The notes: generated from the sequence alone by a model not told the origin. A stretch of 64,000 nt of DNA from Hellea sp965224755 (GCA_965224755.1 OZ245061.1:2170001-2234000), one strand, 5' to 3'. Positions 45,109 through 53,837 are shown, counted from the first letter of the stretch. Program-made: numbers and translations.

Positions 45109-46335
45109 CTAAATCTCGTCCGGCGCTTCGAGATGCCTCGCCTTTCGCAGGCTCGGGAACGCCTTCGCCCAGATCGCCGCGACGCCCACTGCGGCTATGC
45201 CGCCCGCCGTTACCGTGAAGACTGCGCCGTAAGCGGCGGCCATGAAGCCTGCGCGGAATTCACCGAGCTCGTTGGACGCGCCGAGGAAGATAGAGTTGAC
45301 GGCATTGACCCGCCCGCGCACATGGTCGGGCGTCCAGAGCTGGAGTAAAACCTCGCGAATATAGACAGAGATCATATCGAACGCCCCAACCAGCATAAGC
45401 GCTAAAATAGAGAGCCATGCGATATTCGAGACGCCGAAGACAGCCGTTGCCAAGCCGAACATCGCGACGCTGACGAACAGGATAATCCCGGCATGATCGC
45501 GCACCGGAAAGGCCGTCAGCCAGCCGATCATCATCACGGCCCCTATGCCCGGCGCGGCGCGCAGTAGCCCCAACCCCGTTGGGCCGAGGTCTAATATATC
45601 TTTGGCATAGACCGGCATTAAAGCCACCGCCCCGCCGAGCAATACGGCAAAGAGATCCAGCGAAATTGCGCCCATGACGATCTTTTGCTTCCAGATATAG
45701 CTAAACCCGCCCATTATCGTCTTGAAGGTCGTCGTCGAGGTTTCGAGAATTTGCGCGGGTTTTGCCAGCGAGAATATCAAGATGGCAGCGCCCGCGAAAA
45801 TAATCGTCGCGACCGTGTAAGCTAGCGACCCCGAAATCCCGTAGAGCAAGCCGCCCGCGACAGGCCCGAAAATCGAGGCGAGTTGCCATGACGAAGTAAT
45901 CCAGCCAATCGCATTGGCGAAATCTTCTTTGGGCACAACATTGACGACGAGCGAGGACGAGGCCGGTGTATGGAACGCCCGCGCTATACCGAACACTGTC
46001 AGCACGGCGAGCACGGGAACAGGCCTAAACTGTCCCGAAACAGCCAGATATAAAATCGCGGCGGCGCAGATCATCTCCGCGAGGATAGATAGTCCCATGA
46101 CTAATCGGCGGCCAAATTTATCAGAGGCCAAACCCGTTATCAGAACCAGTAAAACGGCAGGCAAAAACTGCACGAGGCCGATCCAGCCGAGCAAGGCGGC
46201 ATTGCCTGTCATATCGTAAATCTGCCAGCCCACAGCAACCGAAACAATCTGCGTGGCAAAAGACGTGCAAAACCGCGCCGCGAAATATCGGGAAAAAGAA
46301 CTATGGCGAAACGCAGCAAAGCGGTCAGTCTGCAT
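45109..46335 (-). CDS. MFS transporter
   Basis: 408 residues with about twelve membrane helices. N-terminal FSRYFAARFCTSFATQIVSVAVGWQIYD and the cytoplasmic loop DKFGRR after helix 2 place it in the EntS-like drug/siderophore exporter branch. The substrate cannot be told. Monocistronic, divergent from the metallo-beta-lactamase gene. Confidence 0.88.
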   Translation of the reverse strand: MQTDRFAAFRHSSFSRYFAARFCTSFATQIVSVAVGWQIYDMTGNAALLGWIGLVQFLPAVLLVLITGLASDKFGRRLVMGLSILAEMICAAAILYLAVSGQFRPVPVLAVLTVFGIARAFHTPASSSLVVNVVPKEDFANAIGWITSSWQLASIFGPVAGGLLYGISGSLAYTVATIIFAGAAILIFSLAKPAQILETSTTTFKTIMGGFSYIWKQKIVMGAISLDLFAVLLGGAVALMPVYAKDILDLGPTGLGLLRAAPGIGAVMMIGWLTAFPVRDHAGIILFVSVAMFGLATAVFGVSNIAWLSILALMLVGAFDMISVYIREVLLQLWTPDHVRGRVNAVNSIFLGASNELGEFRAGFMAAAYGAVFTVTAGGIAAVGVAAIWAKAFPSLRKARHLEAPDEI

Positions 46336-46455
46336 AGGGATAATTTCGTGTGGCCTAAAAAGTGACTATTAAGGGAAAGCCGTAATCAGGCAATAGCGTT
46401 CTTGCTCTCGGCTTTTACCCGCCCTATAGAACCGCAAACCAATTTGGGGATTGAT

Positions 46456-47265
46456 ATGAAAACCATTTTTTCTATCGCGATCATTGCTATGATGAGCTTG
46501 ACGGCCTGCGACAGTAAAGTTGCGACGCCCGCTGATACCAAAACTGATATTCAGAAAAAATTCCCTGTGACGCTCTCTGAAATTGCTGAGGGTGTCTGGG
46601 TGCATACGTCAAATTATACTGTCCCCGGACGGCCGCCTATTTCCTCTAACGGACTTATCGTGGCCGATGGCGACAGCCTTATTATGGTCGACACCGCTTG
46701 GGGCGAAATGCTCACGCAATCGCTGCTCGACACGATTAAGTCTGACATCGGTAAGCCTGTCACAAAAGTTGTTATCACCCATCATCATCCTGACCGCTTG
46801 GCGGGCGTCGATGTGATGGAAGCTTATGGCGCTGAGGTTTTCACCCATCCGTTGACGCCTATTAAAGCGCTCGAATCGGGCTTCCCGGTGCCCAATACCT
46901 CAGTCGCCGCGCTCAAAAATCCAAAATCACGCACCAAAGTCGGCAGCGTTGAAGTCGCTTATCCCGGCGCGGCGCATGCGGAGGAAAACCTTGTCGTTTA
47001 TATTCCGGCGCAGAAAATTCTTTTCGGGGGGTGCGCTATTAAAGGCGCGGAGAGCACAACAATGGGTAATGTCGAAGATGCAGATTTAAAAGCTTGGCCG
47101 GAGAGCCTGAACTGGGTCAAGGCGACCTATCCCGAAACTCAAACTATTGTTCCCGGACATGGCAAGGGCTCTGATATGCGCTTGATTGATAAGACCATTG
47201 GGATGATTGCGGCAAAGGTCAATGCAGATGCGGCTAAAGAGACCCAAGCATCCCCAAAACCTTAA
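46456..47265 (+). CDS. Subclass B1 metallo-beta-lactamase, lipoprotein
   Basis: 269 residues from ATG 46456 (GGGGA upstream). Lipobox LTAC (Cys18) predicts membrane anchoring, as in NDM-type enzymes. All six B1 zinc ligands are present: His109, His111 and Asp113 (THHHPDRLAG), His174 (GAAHAEENLVV), Cys193 (FGGCAIKG) and His235 (VPGHGKGSD). GNVEDADLKAWPESLNWVK is the usual B1 segment. A chromosomal B1 enzyme of an environmental bacterium; spectrum unknown. It lies next to an MFS exporter on the opposite strand. Confidence 0.9.
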   Translation: MKTIFSIAIIAMMSLTACDSKVATPADTKTDIQKKFPVTLSEIAEGVWVHTSNYTVPGRPPISSNGLIVADGDSLIMVDTAWGEMLTQSLLDTIKSDIGKPVTKVVITHHHPDRLAGVDVMEAYGAEVFTHPLTPIKALESGFPVPNTSVAALKNPKSRTKVGSVEVAYPGAAHAEENLVVYIPAQKILFGGCAIKGAESTTMGNVEDADLKAWPESLNWVKATYPETQTIVPGHGKGSDMRLIDKTIGMIAAKVNADAAKETQASPKP

Positions 47266-47384
47266 AACTCTCAAGCGCCTTAAGGTCGTCACTATCGGAT
47301 AGGGTGTCTGTGTCAGGCGACCTGATATTATCAAACATAAGCCGAGGATGAACGTCCCGCTGCCATCACTGCATAAGCTTTAAT

Positions 47385-47615
47385 CTAACCCCAGCCTGTG
47401 CCGTCAAATTGAAAAAGCTCATCAACACTCTCCCCCAAAATATGCGCTATTCGGAAGGCGAGTTCCAGTGACGGAGCGTATTTTTCCGCTTCAATGGCGA
47501 TGATGGTCTGCCGCGTCGCGCCGACCTTTGCCGCGAGAGCGGCCTGGGTCAACTCCGTCCGCGCCAGACGAATACGCTTGATATGATTGGTAATTTTGCT
47601 TTTCTTACCGCCCAT
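47385..47615 (-). CDS. XRE-family regulator of the second membrane/XRE pair
   Basis: 76 residues with one helix-turn-helix: LTQAALAAKVGATRQTIIAIEAEKYAPSLELAFRIAHILGESVDELF. Its start shares one base with the stop of the upstream membrane gene. Probable autoregulator acting at the two TGTAAA-N6-TTTACA sites before the operon. Confidence 0.9.
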   Translation of the reverse strand: MGGKKSKITNHIKRIRLARTELTQAALAAKVGATRQTIIAIEAEKYAPSLELAFRIAHILGESVDELFQFDGTGWG

Positions 47616-48094
47616 TATGACCGCCGATAGGCGAGCAGCATAGTGCCGTGTTTGGCGAGGTCGGCGACATAGCTGACAACCATAAGCGCAAACAGCATAT
47701 CCACAGGGTCTTTCACTGAAATCGGCGGTTTATAATCAGACCCGATCAGATATTGAAACAGGAACGTGACGATGATGGTGCCAATCCCGGCCTGCATCAA
47801 CCAATAGCCATTGCGGTCACCCTTGCGGGCGATGTTCAAATCACGTTCGTCTTTTTCGTAAGGTTCTTTGCGTTTACGCGCCTCGAAAATCAGCGAAATA
47901 ATGACGTGTAAAATGATGGTAATGATAACCACCCGCGCAAAAATACTGCCAATCTGCGCCGGTTCGAAATGCTGCGCCTGAAAGCCAAAACCCTGCGTCA
48001 TCTTTTGCCAAAAATAAATAAACACGGCCCCGTCGGCCATAAATGTAATCCAGCTCTGCCGCTCCGGCTCGCTCATATCCTCAATTTTTGTCAT
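47615..48094 (-). CDS. Membrane protein paired with an XRE regulator
   Basis: 159 residues, four predicted helices: FMADGAVFIYFW, IFARVVIITIILHVIISLIF, YWLMQAGIGTIIVTFLFQYL and VDMLFALMVVSYVADL, with a charged loop KRKEPYEKDERDLNIARKGDR. The loop EKDERD resembles that of DUF2178-type proteins, which are also XRE partners. Role unknown; structurally analogous to the DUF2975 pair at 23.4-24.2 kb. Confidence 0.75.
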   Translation of the reverse strand: MTKIEDMSEPERQSWITFMADGAVFIYFWQKMTQGFGFQAQHFEPAQIGSIFARVVIITIILHVIISLIFEARKRKEPYEKDERDLNIARKGDRNGYWLMQAGIGTIIVTFLFQYLIGSDYKPPISVKDPVDMLFALMVVSYVADLAKHGTMLLAYRRS

Positions 48095-48111
48095 GCTCGC
48101 CTCCTACGTGA

Positions 48112-48166
48112 TGTAAACTATTTTTTACATACAAGAAGCAAAATAAAATGTAAAGTATATTTTACA
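48112..48166. promoter_or_regulatory. Two identical-half operators TGTAAA-N6-TTTACA
   Basis: Site 1: 48112-48129 (spacer CTATTT). Site 2: 48149-48166 (spacer GTATAT). Both have perfect 6-bp arms and the same 6-base spacing, and their starts are 37 bp apart. They lie 18-72 bp upstream of the membrane/XRE operon start, the expected position for binding by the operon's own XRE protein. Confidence 0.75.
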
Positions 48167-48224
48167 TAAAACCCTCACCCCATAAAACCAATCCCCGGTT
48201 TTGCGGGCCATGGTAATTTGGCCC

Positions 48225-49397
48225 ATGACCTCTTTATCTTCGCCTCCCCCTAGCTTCAAAATTATAGACACCGGCCCGCTGGAGGCCGCCTGCGCTGCGC
48301 TGTGCCGGCTTATCTGCGCGGTGGACGCCTTGATCAATGGCGGGCGGGAGGCTTTGCGGATGTCAAATCAGCTTGCCCGCATTGTTAAGCAATTGATTAA
48401 GGCCGAAGAGCATAATGGGCGGGTTAAGACCAAAGCCGATATGCTGATGAACGCGAATTGGCGGGCGCGGGTGCTGCGGGATTTGGGCGGGGAGACAGCC
48501 CTTACCCGCTGGGAGCGGCTCACGGGCCGCTGGAGAAAACCGAGAGATATCTTAAAGCCGGATGCCAGCCCGGCGCAAAGACGGGCGCGGGCGGCCAATC
48601 TGGAAAAGGCCAAGGCCGCCAATCGTGACAAGCTTTTCAAATCCGGCCCTAAACGCAAAGCCGGGAATGATTATCACCCCAATATCGTCTTTGACCGGGT
48701 CCGAGTCGATATGGAAGGACAGTTCAGATTAGCCCCGATAATGAGGCAGAAGATCACGGTCAAAGCGCAGGCTGCGCCAAACCCAACCCCGCCCAAAACC
48801 TACGCTAAATCCATCACATACACCAAAATAAACCCCATCCCGCTCTGGCCCATAGAGTTTAGAGCGGCGCAGGGAATTACCCCTCCCCCTGTTCCCCGCC
48901 CTGAGCGGGGACCTCCCGCAACAGAGTGCCAAACGCAGGAGATCCCGGGTCAAGCCCGGGAACAGGAAAGGGAAAAGCGCGTGATATGGTTTATGAAACC
49001 AAATCTGCCCCGCCTAACCCTGTCATCCCGCACTCCCCCGTTCACCCCGTTGAAAAACGGGGGGCGGGACCATCAAATTTGCCGCACGGACAGAGTACAA
49101 GCAAGCCACGGCGGCAACCACCGGGCCAGACCGCTTACAAATTACCTGCCGAGACGCCAATGGTCCCGGGTCAAGCCCGGGATGACAATCGTATGTGCCG
49201 TGACACCGGGAGTAGGAACCGTGGTGCCGATCATATCCACCCGCCGCCTTAATAGCTATAAACGCCTACACAGAATTCAATACCTCGGCGCTCGCCCCTG
49301 CGCGCTATTCACATATCAGCCACATTGGCTCTTCCCATTGCCGCCCGCGCAAGGCATACCCCATGATCAAATTCGGGCACCAAATTCAGGATTTCTT
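48225..49397 (+). CDS. Hypothetical protein whose frame runs through palindromes into the next gene
   Basis: Frame open from TTG 48201 (ATG 48210 or 48225). The first ~190 residues look protein-like: MSNQLARIVKQLIKAEEHNG, NANWRARVLRDLGGET, SPAQRRARAANLEKAKAANR. From about 48880 the frame is palindromic repeat and low-complexity Pro/Arg-rich sequence, and no stop occurs before the hydrolase joins in frame at 49398. Either the original stop was removed by repeat insertion or the ORF is a genuine 758-residue fusion. I favour a hypothetical gene with an eroded end. No family recognised. Confidence 0.45.
48889..48965. repeat. Family D palindrome in open frame
   Basis: CTGTTCCC (48889-48896) pairs with GGGAACAG (48958-48965); inner hairpins CCCCGCCCTGAGCGGGG and TCCCGGGTCAAGCCCGGGA. 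Same design as 31665-31740 and 32781-32862. It is translated in the open frame that reaches the hydrolase. Confidence 0.85.
49021..49187. repeat. Palindromic element with TGTCATCCCG ends in open frame
   Basis: TGTCATCCCG (49021-49030) pairs perfectly with CGGGATGACA (49178-49187). Internal hairpins include CCCCGTTCACCCCGTTGAAAAACGGGG-type pairing at 49037-49062 and CCCGGGTCAAGCCCGGG near the right end. The ends match family B. It overlaps the open frame upstream of the hydrolase. Confidence 0.8.
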
Positions 49398-50498
49398 ATG
49401 CTTTATGTCTTTCTCATCCTTGCCGCGCTAATTGTCGGGCTTGGGCTTTATACGCATTTTGGTTTGGGCGGAGAAAACCTGTCCAAATATGACCGCGATA
49501 TTCAGCCCGATAACCTATCCCGCCCCGACGCCGCGCAGATGAAGCGGCTCAATGCCTATTTGATTGAGAGCTTTAGAATGCCCGCCCAAGCCGCAAATGC
49601 CAGTTCGGGCTGGGCCGATAAGCGCGAACGGTTTGACGCGGCCGGTACGGCGCGGGACTTTGACTGTGAATTTCGTAGCGATACTATAGACCTAGATGGC
49701 CGCACAATCACCGGCGACTGGACTTTAGTCAAAGGCGCCGATCCGGATAAGCGAATTCTTTATATCCACGGCGGGGCCTTTAGTGTCGGCAGTGCGCTCA
49801 GCCATCGTCCGCTAACTTATCACCTGGCCCGCCTCACCGGCTGCGCCGTCTTCGCACCCAATTACCGCCTCATGCCTGAACATACGCGCAAAGCCACTAT
49901 AGATGACAGCCGCGCCGCCTATGACTGGATTTTGGAAAACGGCCCGGATGGCCCGGCCAAAGCCAAAGCCATTGGCGTCTCAGGCGATTCTGCCGGCGGC
50001 AATCTGTCTTTGATGGTTAGCCATTGGGCGCGAGATACAAAGCGCCGGGCCCCGGATGCCGTTGTCGCCCTGTCCCCCGGAACCGACTCAACGCTGGGCA
50101 GCCCGAGCATGACAGGTAATCTGGATAATGACATTATGCTGGAGCCTTTATTACGGCCAATCTTAAAAGCGCCGAGGGCTTTGCTCTTGTGGGGCATGAA
50201 AAAAGCCTATGGCTATTCCCCGTCTTCGCCCGAAGTCTCGCCTGTCTTTGCCGATTTATCCGGCCTGCCCCCGACACTGCTTCAGGCCAGCGCCGACGAG
50301 ATGCTGTATAATGATTCTACCCGTTATGCCGCCAAAGCAAAGGCCGCAGGATCGCCCGTGACGCTGGAAACATGGTCAGCCAAGCCGCATGATAGCCTGC
50401 CCCATGTCTGGCAAATCTTCGATGATTACCTCAAAGAATCCCATGACGCGCTGGAGAAAATCGGGGTTTTCTTCAAGGCACACGGCGTTGGCAAATAG
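49398..50498 (+). CDS. HSL-type alpha/beta hydrolase (esterase/lipase)
   Basis: 366 residues from ATG 49398, chosen for its AGGA site 7 bases upstream and the membrane anchor MLYVFLILAALIVGLGLY that follows. Hormone-sensitive-lipase motifs: HGGAFSVGSA oxyanion loop, nucleophile elbow GVSGDSAGGNLSL with the catalytic Ser, DEMLYNDS with the Asp and HDSLPHVW with the His. Probably a membrane-anchored short-chain esterase; substrate unknown. The frame is also open upstream as far as 48201. Confidence 0.92.
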   Translation: MLYVFLILAALIVGLGLYTHFGLGGENLSKYDRDIQPDNLSRPDAAQMKRLNAYLIESFRMPAQAANASSGWADKRERFDAAGTARDFDCEFRSDTIDLDGRTITGDWTLVKGADPDKRILYIHGGAFSVGSALSHRPLTYHLARLTGCAVFAPNYRLMPEHTRKATIDDSRAAYDWILENGPDGPAKAKAIGVSGDSAGGNLSLMVSHWARDTKRRAPDAVVALSPGTDSTLGSPSMTGNLDNDIMLEPLLRPILKAPRALLLWGMKKAYGYSPSSPEVSPVFADLSGLPPTLLQASADEMLYNDSTRYAAKAKAAGSPVTLETWSAKPHDSLPHVWQIFDDYLKESHDALEKIGVFFKAHGVGK

Positions 50499-50615
50499 CG
50501 GCCGCTAACCTGAACCGAAAATGAAGATTGATATCAGAGAGAGTTCAGGCGCGATCCGCTAGACCTGTTTTATCGGTCGGGATGGTCCCAGCGCCGAGCA
50601 GACAGGAGAAGACCC

Positions 50616-51359
50616 ATGAAAAGGTTCAACACTAAAAAAACTCTCGCTGCCGTAGCTCTGGCTGCGGCCACATTCACCGCCCCCGCTCTCTCTCATGCGG
50701 CGGAATATTATCCCGCCAATAGCTATAATAATGATTGCCGCTCAAATACCGAAGACCAAGTCGTCGCCGGTGTTCTCGGCGCTGTTCTCGGCGGTGTCCT
50801 CGGCTCACAAGTCTCCGGCAACGGTGCGCGCTCAGAAGGCTCTGTCCTCGGCGCGGTTCTTGGCGGCGCGGCCGGCGCGGCCATCGCAGACGGAAGTAAT
50901 GATTGCGACAAGCTGCGTCAACGCCGCTCGACCTCTAACAGATATAACAACCGGGTTCAAACCGTCGGTTATACTCGCAATCGCGACTACGGTTATGATC
51001 GCGGCTACCAAAATAACCGTGGATACCGCAATGATCGCGGATATCGCAACGACCGTGGATATAACCGCCGTGATCGTGGGTATAACCGCCGTAGTCACAG
51101 ATCACATAATAGCTATCCCGATGTAGGTTACCGCCGCTTGGCAAGCATTGACCGCCGGATTGCCGATCTGCGCGCTGAACGCGAGCGCCTAAAATATGAC
51201 CAGCACAATGGTTATGATCGCTGGACGCAACGTAGGCTCGACGACATCGCTTACAAACTTGCCGAGCTGAAGCGGACGCGCAGATATGTCAAGCGCAATC
51301 AAATACCCCGCCGTAACAGCCACTATCACGGTTCAAATGTCTGCTATAGCACGCACTAG
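50616..51359 (+). CDS. Glycine-zipper surface protein 1, Arg/Tyr-rich tail
   Basis: 247 residues; AGGAGAAG upstream of ATG 50616. Signal peptide ending SHAA. Glycine-zipper hairpin VVAGVLGAVLGGVLGSQVSG followed by NGARSEGSVLGAVLGGAAGAAIA, then tandem Asn/Arg/Gly/Tyr repeats (NRGYRNDRGYRNDRGYNRR) and a C-terminal coiled coil (RRLASIDRRIADLRAERERL ...). First of three paralogues sharing the zipper core. Role unknown, probably envelope-associated. Confidence 0.85.
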   Translation: MKRFNTKKTLAAVALAAATFTAPALSHAAEYYPANSYNNDCRSNTEDQVVAGVLGAVLGGVLGSQVSGNGARSEGSVLGAVLGGAAGAAIADGSNDCDKLRQRRSTSNRYNNRVQTVGYTRNRDYGYDRGYQNNRGYRNDRGYRNDRGYNRRDRGYNRRSHRSHNSYPDVGYRRLASIDRRIADLRAERERLKYDQHNGYDRWTQRRLDDIAYKLAELKRTRRYVKRNQIPRRNSHYHGSNVCYSTH

Positions 51360-51378
51360 GCCCCCACATTTTAAACGA

Positions 51379-51405
51379 GGCCCGGAGTTCGCTCCGGGTC
51401 TTTTT
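51379..51405 (+). terminator. Rho-independent terminator after glycine-zipper gene 1
   Basis: CCCGGAG (51381-51387), TTCG loop, CTCCGGG (51392-51398), then TCTTTTT. A classic GC hairpin with a T-run, 20 bp after the stop codon. The 180 bp from here to the next gene shows no other feature. Confidence 0.9.
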
Positions 51406-51585
51406 CTATAGCGCTTGCGAATATGCGCGACTCGCGCCTAAGGCGAGCCATTTTGGTCTTTTGGAACTCTTATGTTAGAAACCCTGCATTCGGCGTGAAG
51501 TTTGCAATGAAAACGCAGACATCGTCATACCCTGTGGTGGGGTGGATCGTTTACGATCAATGAAATCGGCATAGAGGAGCCAAAA

Positions 51586-52815
51586 ATGAAATTTCTTATG
51601 AGCAGCGCCGCAATCGCGGCCTTGGCCTTCGTGCCGGCAACCGCAAATGCCCAGTATCACGGCGGCAATAGCAATCCATGGATCGGCGCTGGCGTCGGGG
51701 CTGTCGCAGGCGGCGTTTTGGGATCACAACTCGCCGGAAGCGGCGCGCGCACAGAAGGCTCCGCTATCGGCGCTGTCTTGGGCGGCGCAGCAGGTTACGC
51801 TATCGCCAATCGCAGCCACGCATCACGTTACGGCAGTAGCGGATATGGTTATAATGGCGGATATGGTTACGGCGGAGCGTCACGTTACGGCGGCGGCTAT
51901 TCCCATAGTGGATACGGCCACGGCGGCTATTCACACAGCGGATATGGCAATGGCGGATTTAATGGCGGCGGATTTAATGGCGGCGGATTTGTTCCCGGCC
52001 CTGTTATGAGCGGCCCAAGCTTTGTCCATTCCGGCCAGTATATTTCCGGCCCGGTTATCCCCGTGACGCGTTACATACAGCCCGCGCCCCGGCCCGTAAC
52101 AATACTGTCCCAACCTCGCACAGTTTTCACGGCGCCTGTTTACTCCGGGATTACATATGCCGCGCCAAATGTGCGTCTGGCAGGGCCTCCAATTCGCTCG
52201 ACAGTTGTGCGCCATACGGTGAGAACTCAGCATATGCCGATCGCCCGCGCCGAACGCTATGTCGACCCTGTCATGGCCGATTGCCCTGCAGGAACAACGC
52301 CGCAATCAGACGGGACATGTCTGGAACGGACATATACAGCTGCGCCAACATATACACCTGCCCCGGCATACACACCCGCGCCGCGTTATACGCCGCCTGT
52401 GATTTCGCAGCCCTATAACCCGCCGCAAATGGCGAATTGCCCGGCTGGGACGACTAAACAATCTGATGGCACCTGTCTGGAACGTAGCTATGGCACATCG
52501 TCTCATAGTTTACCCTCCTCAAGCTATAGAGTGACATTGCCCGATACACATGTATCAACCCTGTCTTACAGAATGGCCGCGCCTGTGAGTTGTCCGGCGG
52601 GCACAAGCAAGCAAGCTGACGGCACTTGCCTGTCATCCTCCGTGACCAGCTATAGCTCATCAACGGCTTATACCGCGCCCGCGCCAAGCTATCATGTGCC
52701 TGACACGATTGTTCGGGCGCAGGACGAATATTGCTATACCGGTAGCGGCAAACGCTATGACAGTCTCGGTAACGAGATTAAATCCCGTCACAGCGAGCAT
52801 TGTCGCCACCATTAA
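51586..52815 (+). CDS. Glycine-zipper surface protein 2 with Cys-repeat region
   Basis: 409 residues; signal peptide ending ANAQ. Zipper WIGAGVGAVAGGVLGSQLAG followed by SGARTEGSAIGAVLGGAAGY, then Gly/Tyr/Ser-rich stretches (SGYGHGGYSHSGYGNGGFNG) and three copies of a CPAGT-x-QxDGTC(L) motif (from positions about 52283, 52437 and 52590) separated by Pro/Thr/Tyr-rich linkers. The paired cysteines suggest a small disulfide unit repeated three times. GAGGAG site upstream. Function unknown. Confidence 0.85.
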   Translation: MKFLMSSAAIAALAFVPATANAQYHGGNSNPWIGAGVGAVAGGVLGSQLAGSGARTEGSAIGAVLGGAAGYAIANRSHASRYGSSGYGYNGGYGYGGASRYGGGYSHSGYGHGGYSHSGYGNGGFNGGGFNGGGFVPGPVMSGPSFVHSGQYISGPVIPVTRYIQPAPRPVTILSQPRTVFTAPVYSGITYAAPNVRLAGPPIRSTVVRHTVRTQHMPIARAERYVDPVMADCPAGTTPQSDGTCLERTYTAAPTYTPAPAYTPAPRYTPPVISQPYNPPQMANCPAGTTKQSDGTCLERSYGTSSHSLPSSSYRVTLPDTHVSTLSYRMAAPVSCPAGTSKQADGTCLSSSVTSYSSSTAYTAPAPSYHVPDTIVRAQDEYCYTGSGKRYDSLGNEIKSRHSEHCRHH

Positions 52816-52845
52816 TGAAGCCCTTAACGGGGGCAATGGGGAAAG

Positions 52846-52871
52846 CGGCTCCTTTCGGGGGCCGTTTTTTT
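52846..52871 (+). terminator. Rho-independent terminator after glycine-zipper gene 2
   Basis: CGGCTCC (52846-52852), TTTC loop, GGGGCCG (52857-52863; one G-T pair), then a seven-T run. 31 bp after the stop codon. Confidence 0.88.
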
Positions 52872-52984
52872 GTGGAAAAACCGCAACTGACTCGCTTCTT
52901 TGCGTTTCATCCCCTGTTCAGCTAGGATGCACTAAGAGAGATTACAGCACCGGGTGAAGGTGCGCTTTTAAACGGGAGTCTTTA

Positions 52985-53653
52985 ATGACATTCAAACTCG
53001 GCTTTGCCCTCGCGGCAATCGTAACTGTGGCGGCGGCTCCTATCGCCAGCGCCCATGATAATGGCTATCAACATTACCATCAGGGCAGTAGCAGCAATAA
53101 TGGCGACAACCAGCTCGTCGGCGGCCTCATCGGCGCTGGCCTCGGAGCCGTGATCGGCTCACAAGTTTCGGGCAGCGGCGCGCGCACAGAAGGCTCTGTC
53201 ATCGGCGCGCTTGTCGGCGGCGTTGCAGGCGCAGCTATCGCAGGCGACGGCAATAGCAATCGCCGTTATTATAATGGCGGTCAACATAATGGCCGTCAGT
53301 ACGGCGGCGGAAACGGCTATTATAATTCCAATACAGGATATTATGGCGGTTATAATAGCGGTTACAGCAATAGCGGCTATGGCAATAATGGCGGTTACTA
53401 TAATTCTTACCCGTCGCGAACCTATACAACCACGAGCTATAGCCAGCCCTATTATGGCGGCAGCAGCTATTACTCGCAGCCCTCTTATAACAGCAATTAT
53501 TACGCCCGTCCGCGCTCGAGCGTGAGCATCAATATCGGCTCCGGCGGCTATTATGGCGGCTCCGGATATTACGGCGGCGGACATCAATATTCCCGCCCGC
53601 GCTATCGCCGCACACGGCATCATCACCGCCATACGCGGCATTGTCGTCACTAG
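52985..53653 (+). CDS. Glycine-zipper surface protein 3, Tyr/Asn/Gly-rich tail
   Basis: 222 residues; GGGAG upstream of ATG 52985; signal peptide ending ASA. Zipper LVGGLIGAGLGAVIGSQVSG followed by SGARTEGSVIGALVGGVAGAA, then a Gly/Asn/Tyr/Ser-rich low-complexity region (NTGYYGGYNSGYSNSGYGNN) and a His/Arg-rich end (RRTRHHHRHTRHCRH). The tail composition resembles prion-like or adhesive sequences. Third of the tandem paralogues. Confidence 0.85.
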   Translation: MTFKLGFALAAIVTVAAAPIASAHDNGYQHYHQGSSSNNGDNQLVGGLIGAGLGAVIGSQVSGSGARTEGSVIGALVGGVAGAAIAGDGNSNRRYYNGGQHNGRQYGGGNGYYNSNTGYYGGYNSGYSNSGYGNNGGYYNSYPSRTYTTTSYSQPYYGGSSYYSQPSYNSNYYARPRSSVSINIGSGGYYGGSGYYGGGHQYSRPRYRRTRHHHRHTRHCRH

Positions 53654-53661
53654 AATTTTCA

Positions 53662-53687
53662 AGCCTCGCTTCGGCGGGGCTTTTTTT
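53662..53687 (+). terminator. Rho-independent terminator after glycine-zipper gene 3
   Basis: AGCCTCGC (53662-53669), TTCG loop, GCGGGGCT (53674-53681; one G-T pair), then TTTTTT. Eight bp after the stop codon. Confidence 0.9.
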
Positions 53688-53736
53688 AAACCTCATTTCT
53701 GACCTTTCATTCCTCCTATCATTCCGGCCCTCCCTA

Positions 53737-53837
53737 TCATTCCGCGCTTGACGCGGAAGGTCGAGAGGTTGTGAACACACTCTCCATCAGCTAACACCCT
53801 CTCGACCTTCCGGGTTCCCTTCGGGCCCCGGAATGAC
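53737..53837. repeat. Palindromic element, family A (full copy)
   Basis: TCATTCCGCG/CGCGGAA forms a left hairpin, TTCCGGG...CCCCGGAATGA a right one, and GGAAGGTCGAGAGG (left) pairs with CCTCTCGACCTTCC (right) across a short centre. Same words as 6690-6732 and 62368-62482. It lies between the terminator of glycine-zipper gene 3 and the convergent tlyA. Confidence 0.9.

Noticed and set aside
50832..51144. Reverse frames rich in Ile/Val and His/Tyr opposite glycine-zipper gene 1
   Set aside because: Antisense of tandem Gly/Arg/Tyr codon repeats; no start signals.
53159..53662. Long reverse frame (167 residues) opposite glycine-zipper gene 3
   Set aside because: Ala/Ile-rich product of reading GGC/TAT repeats backwards; a compositional artefact.
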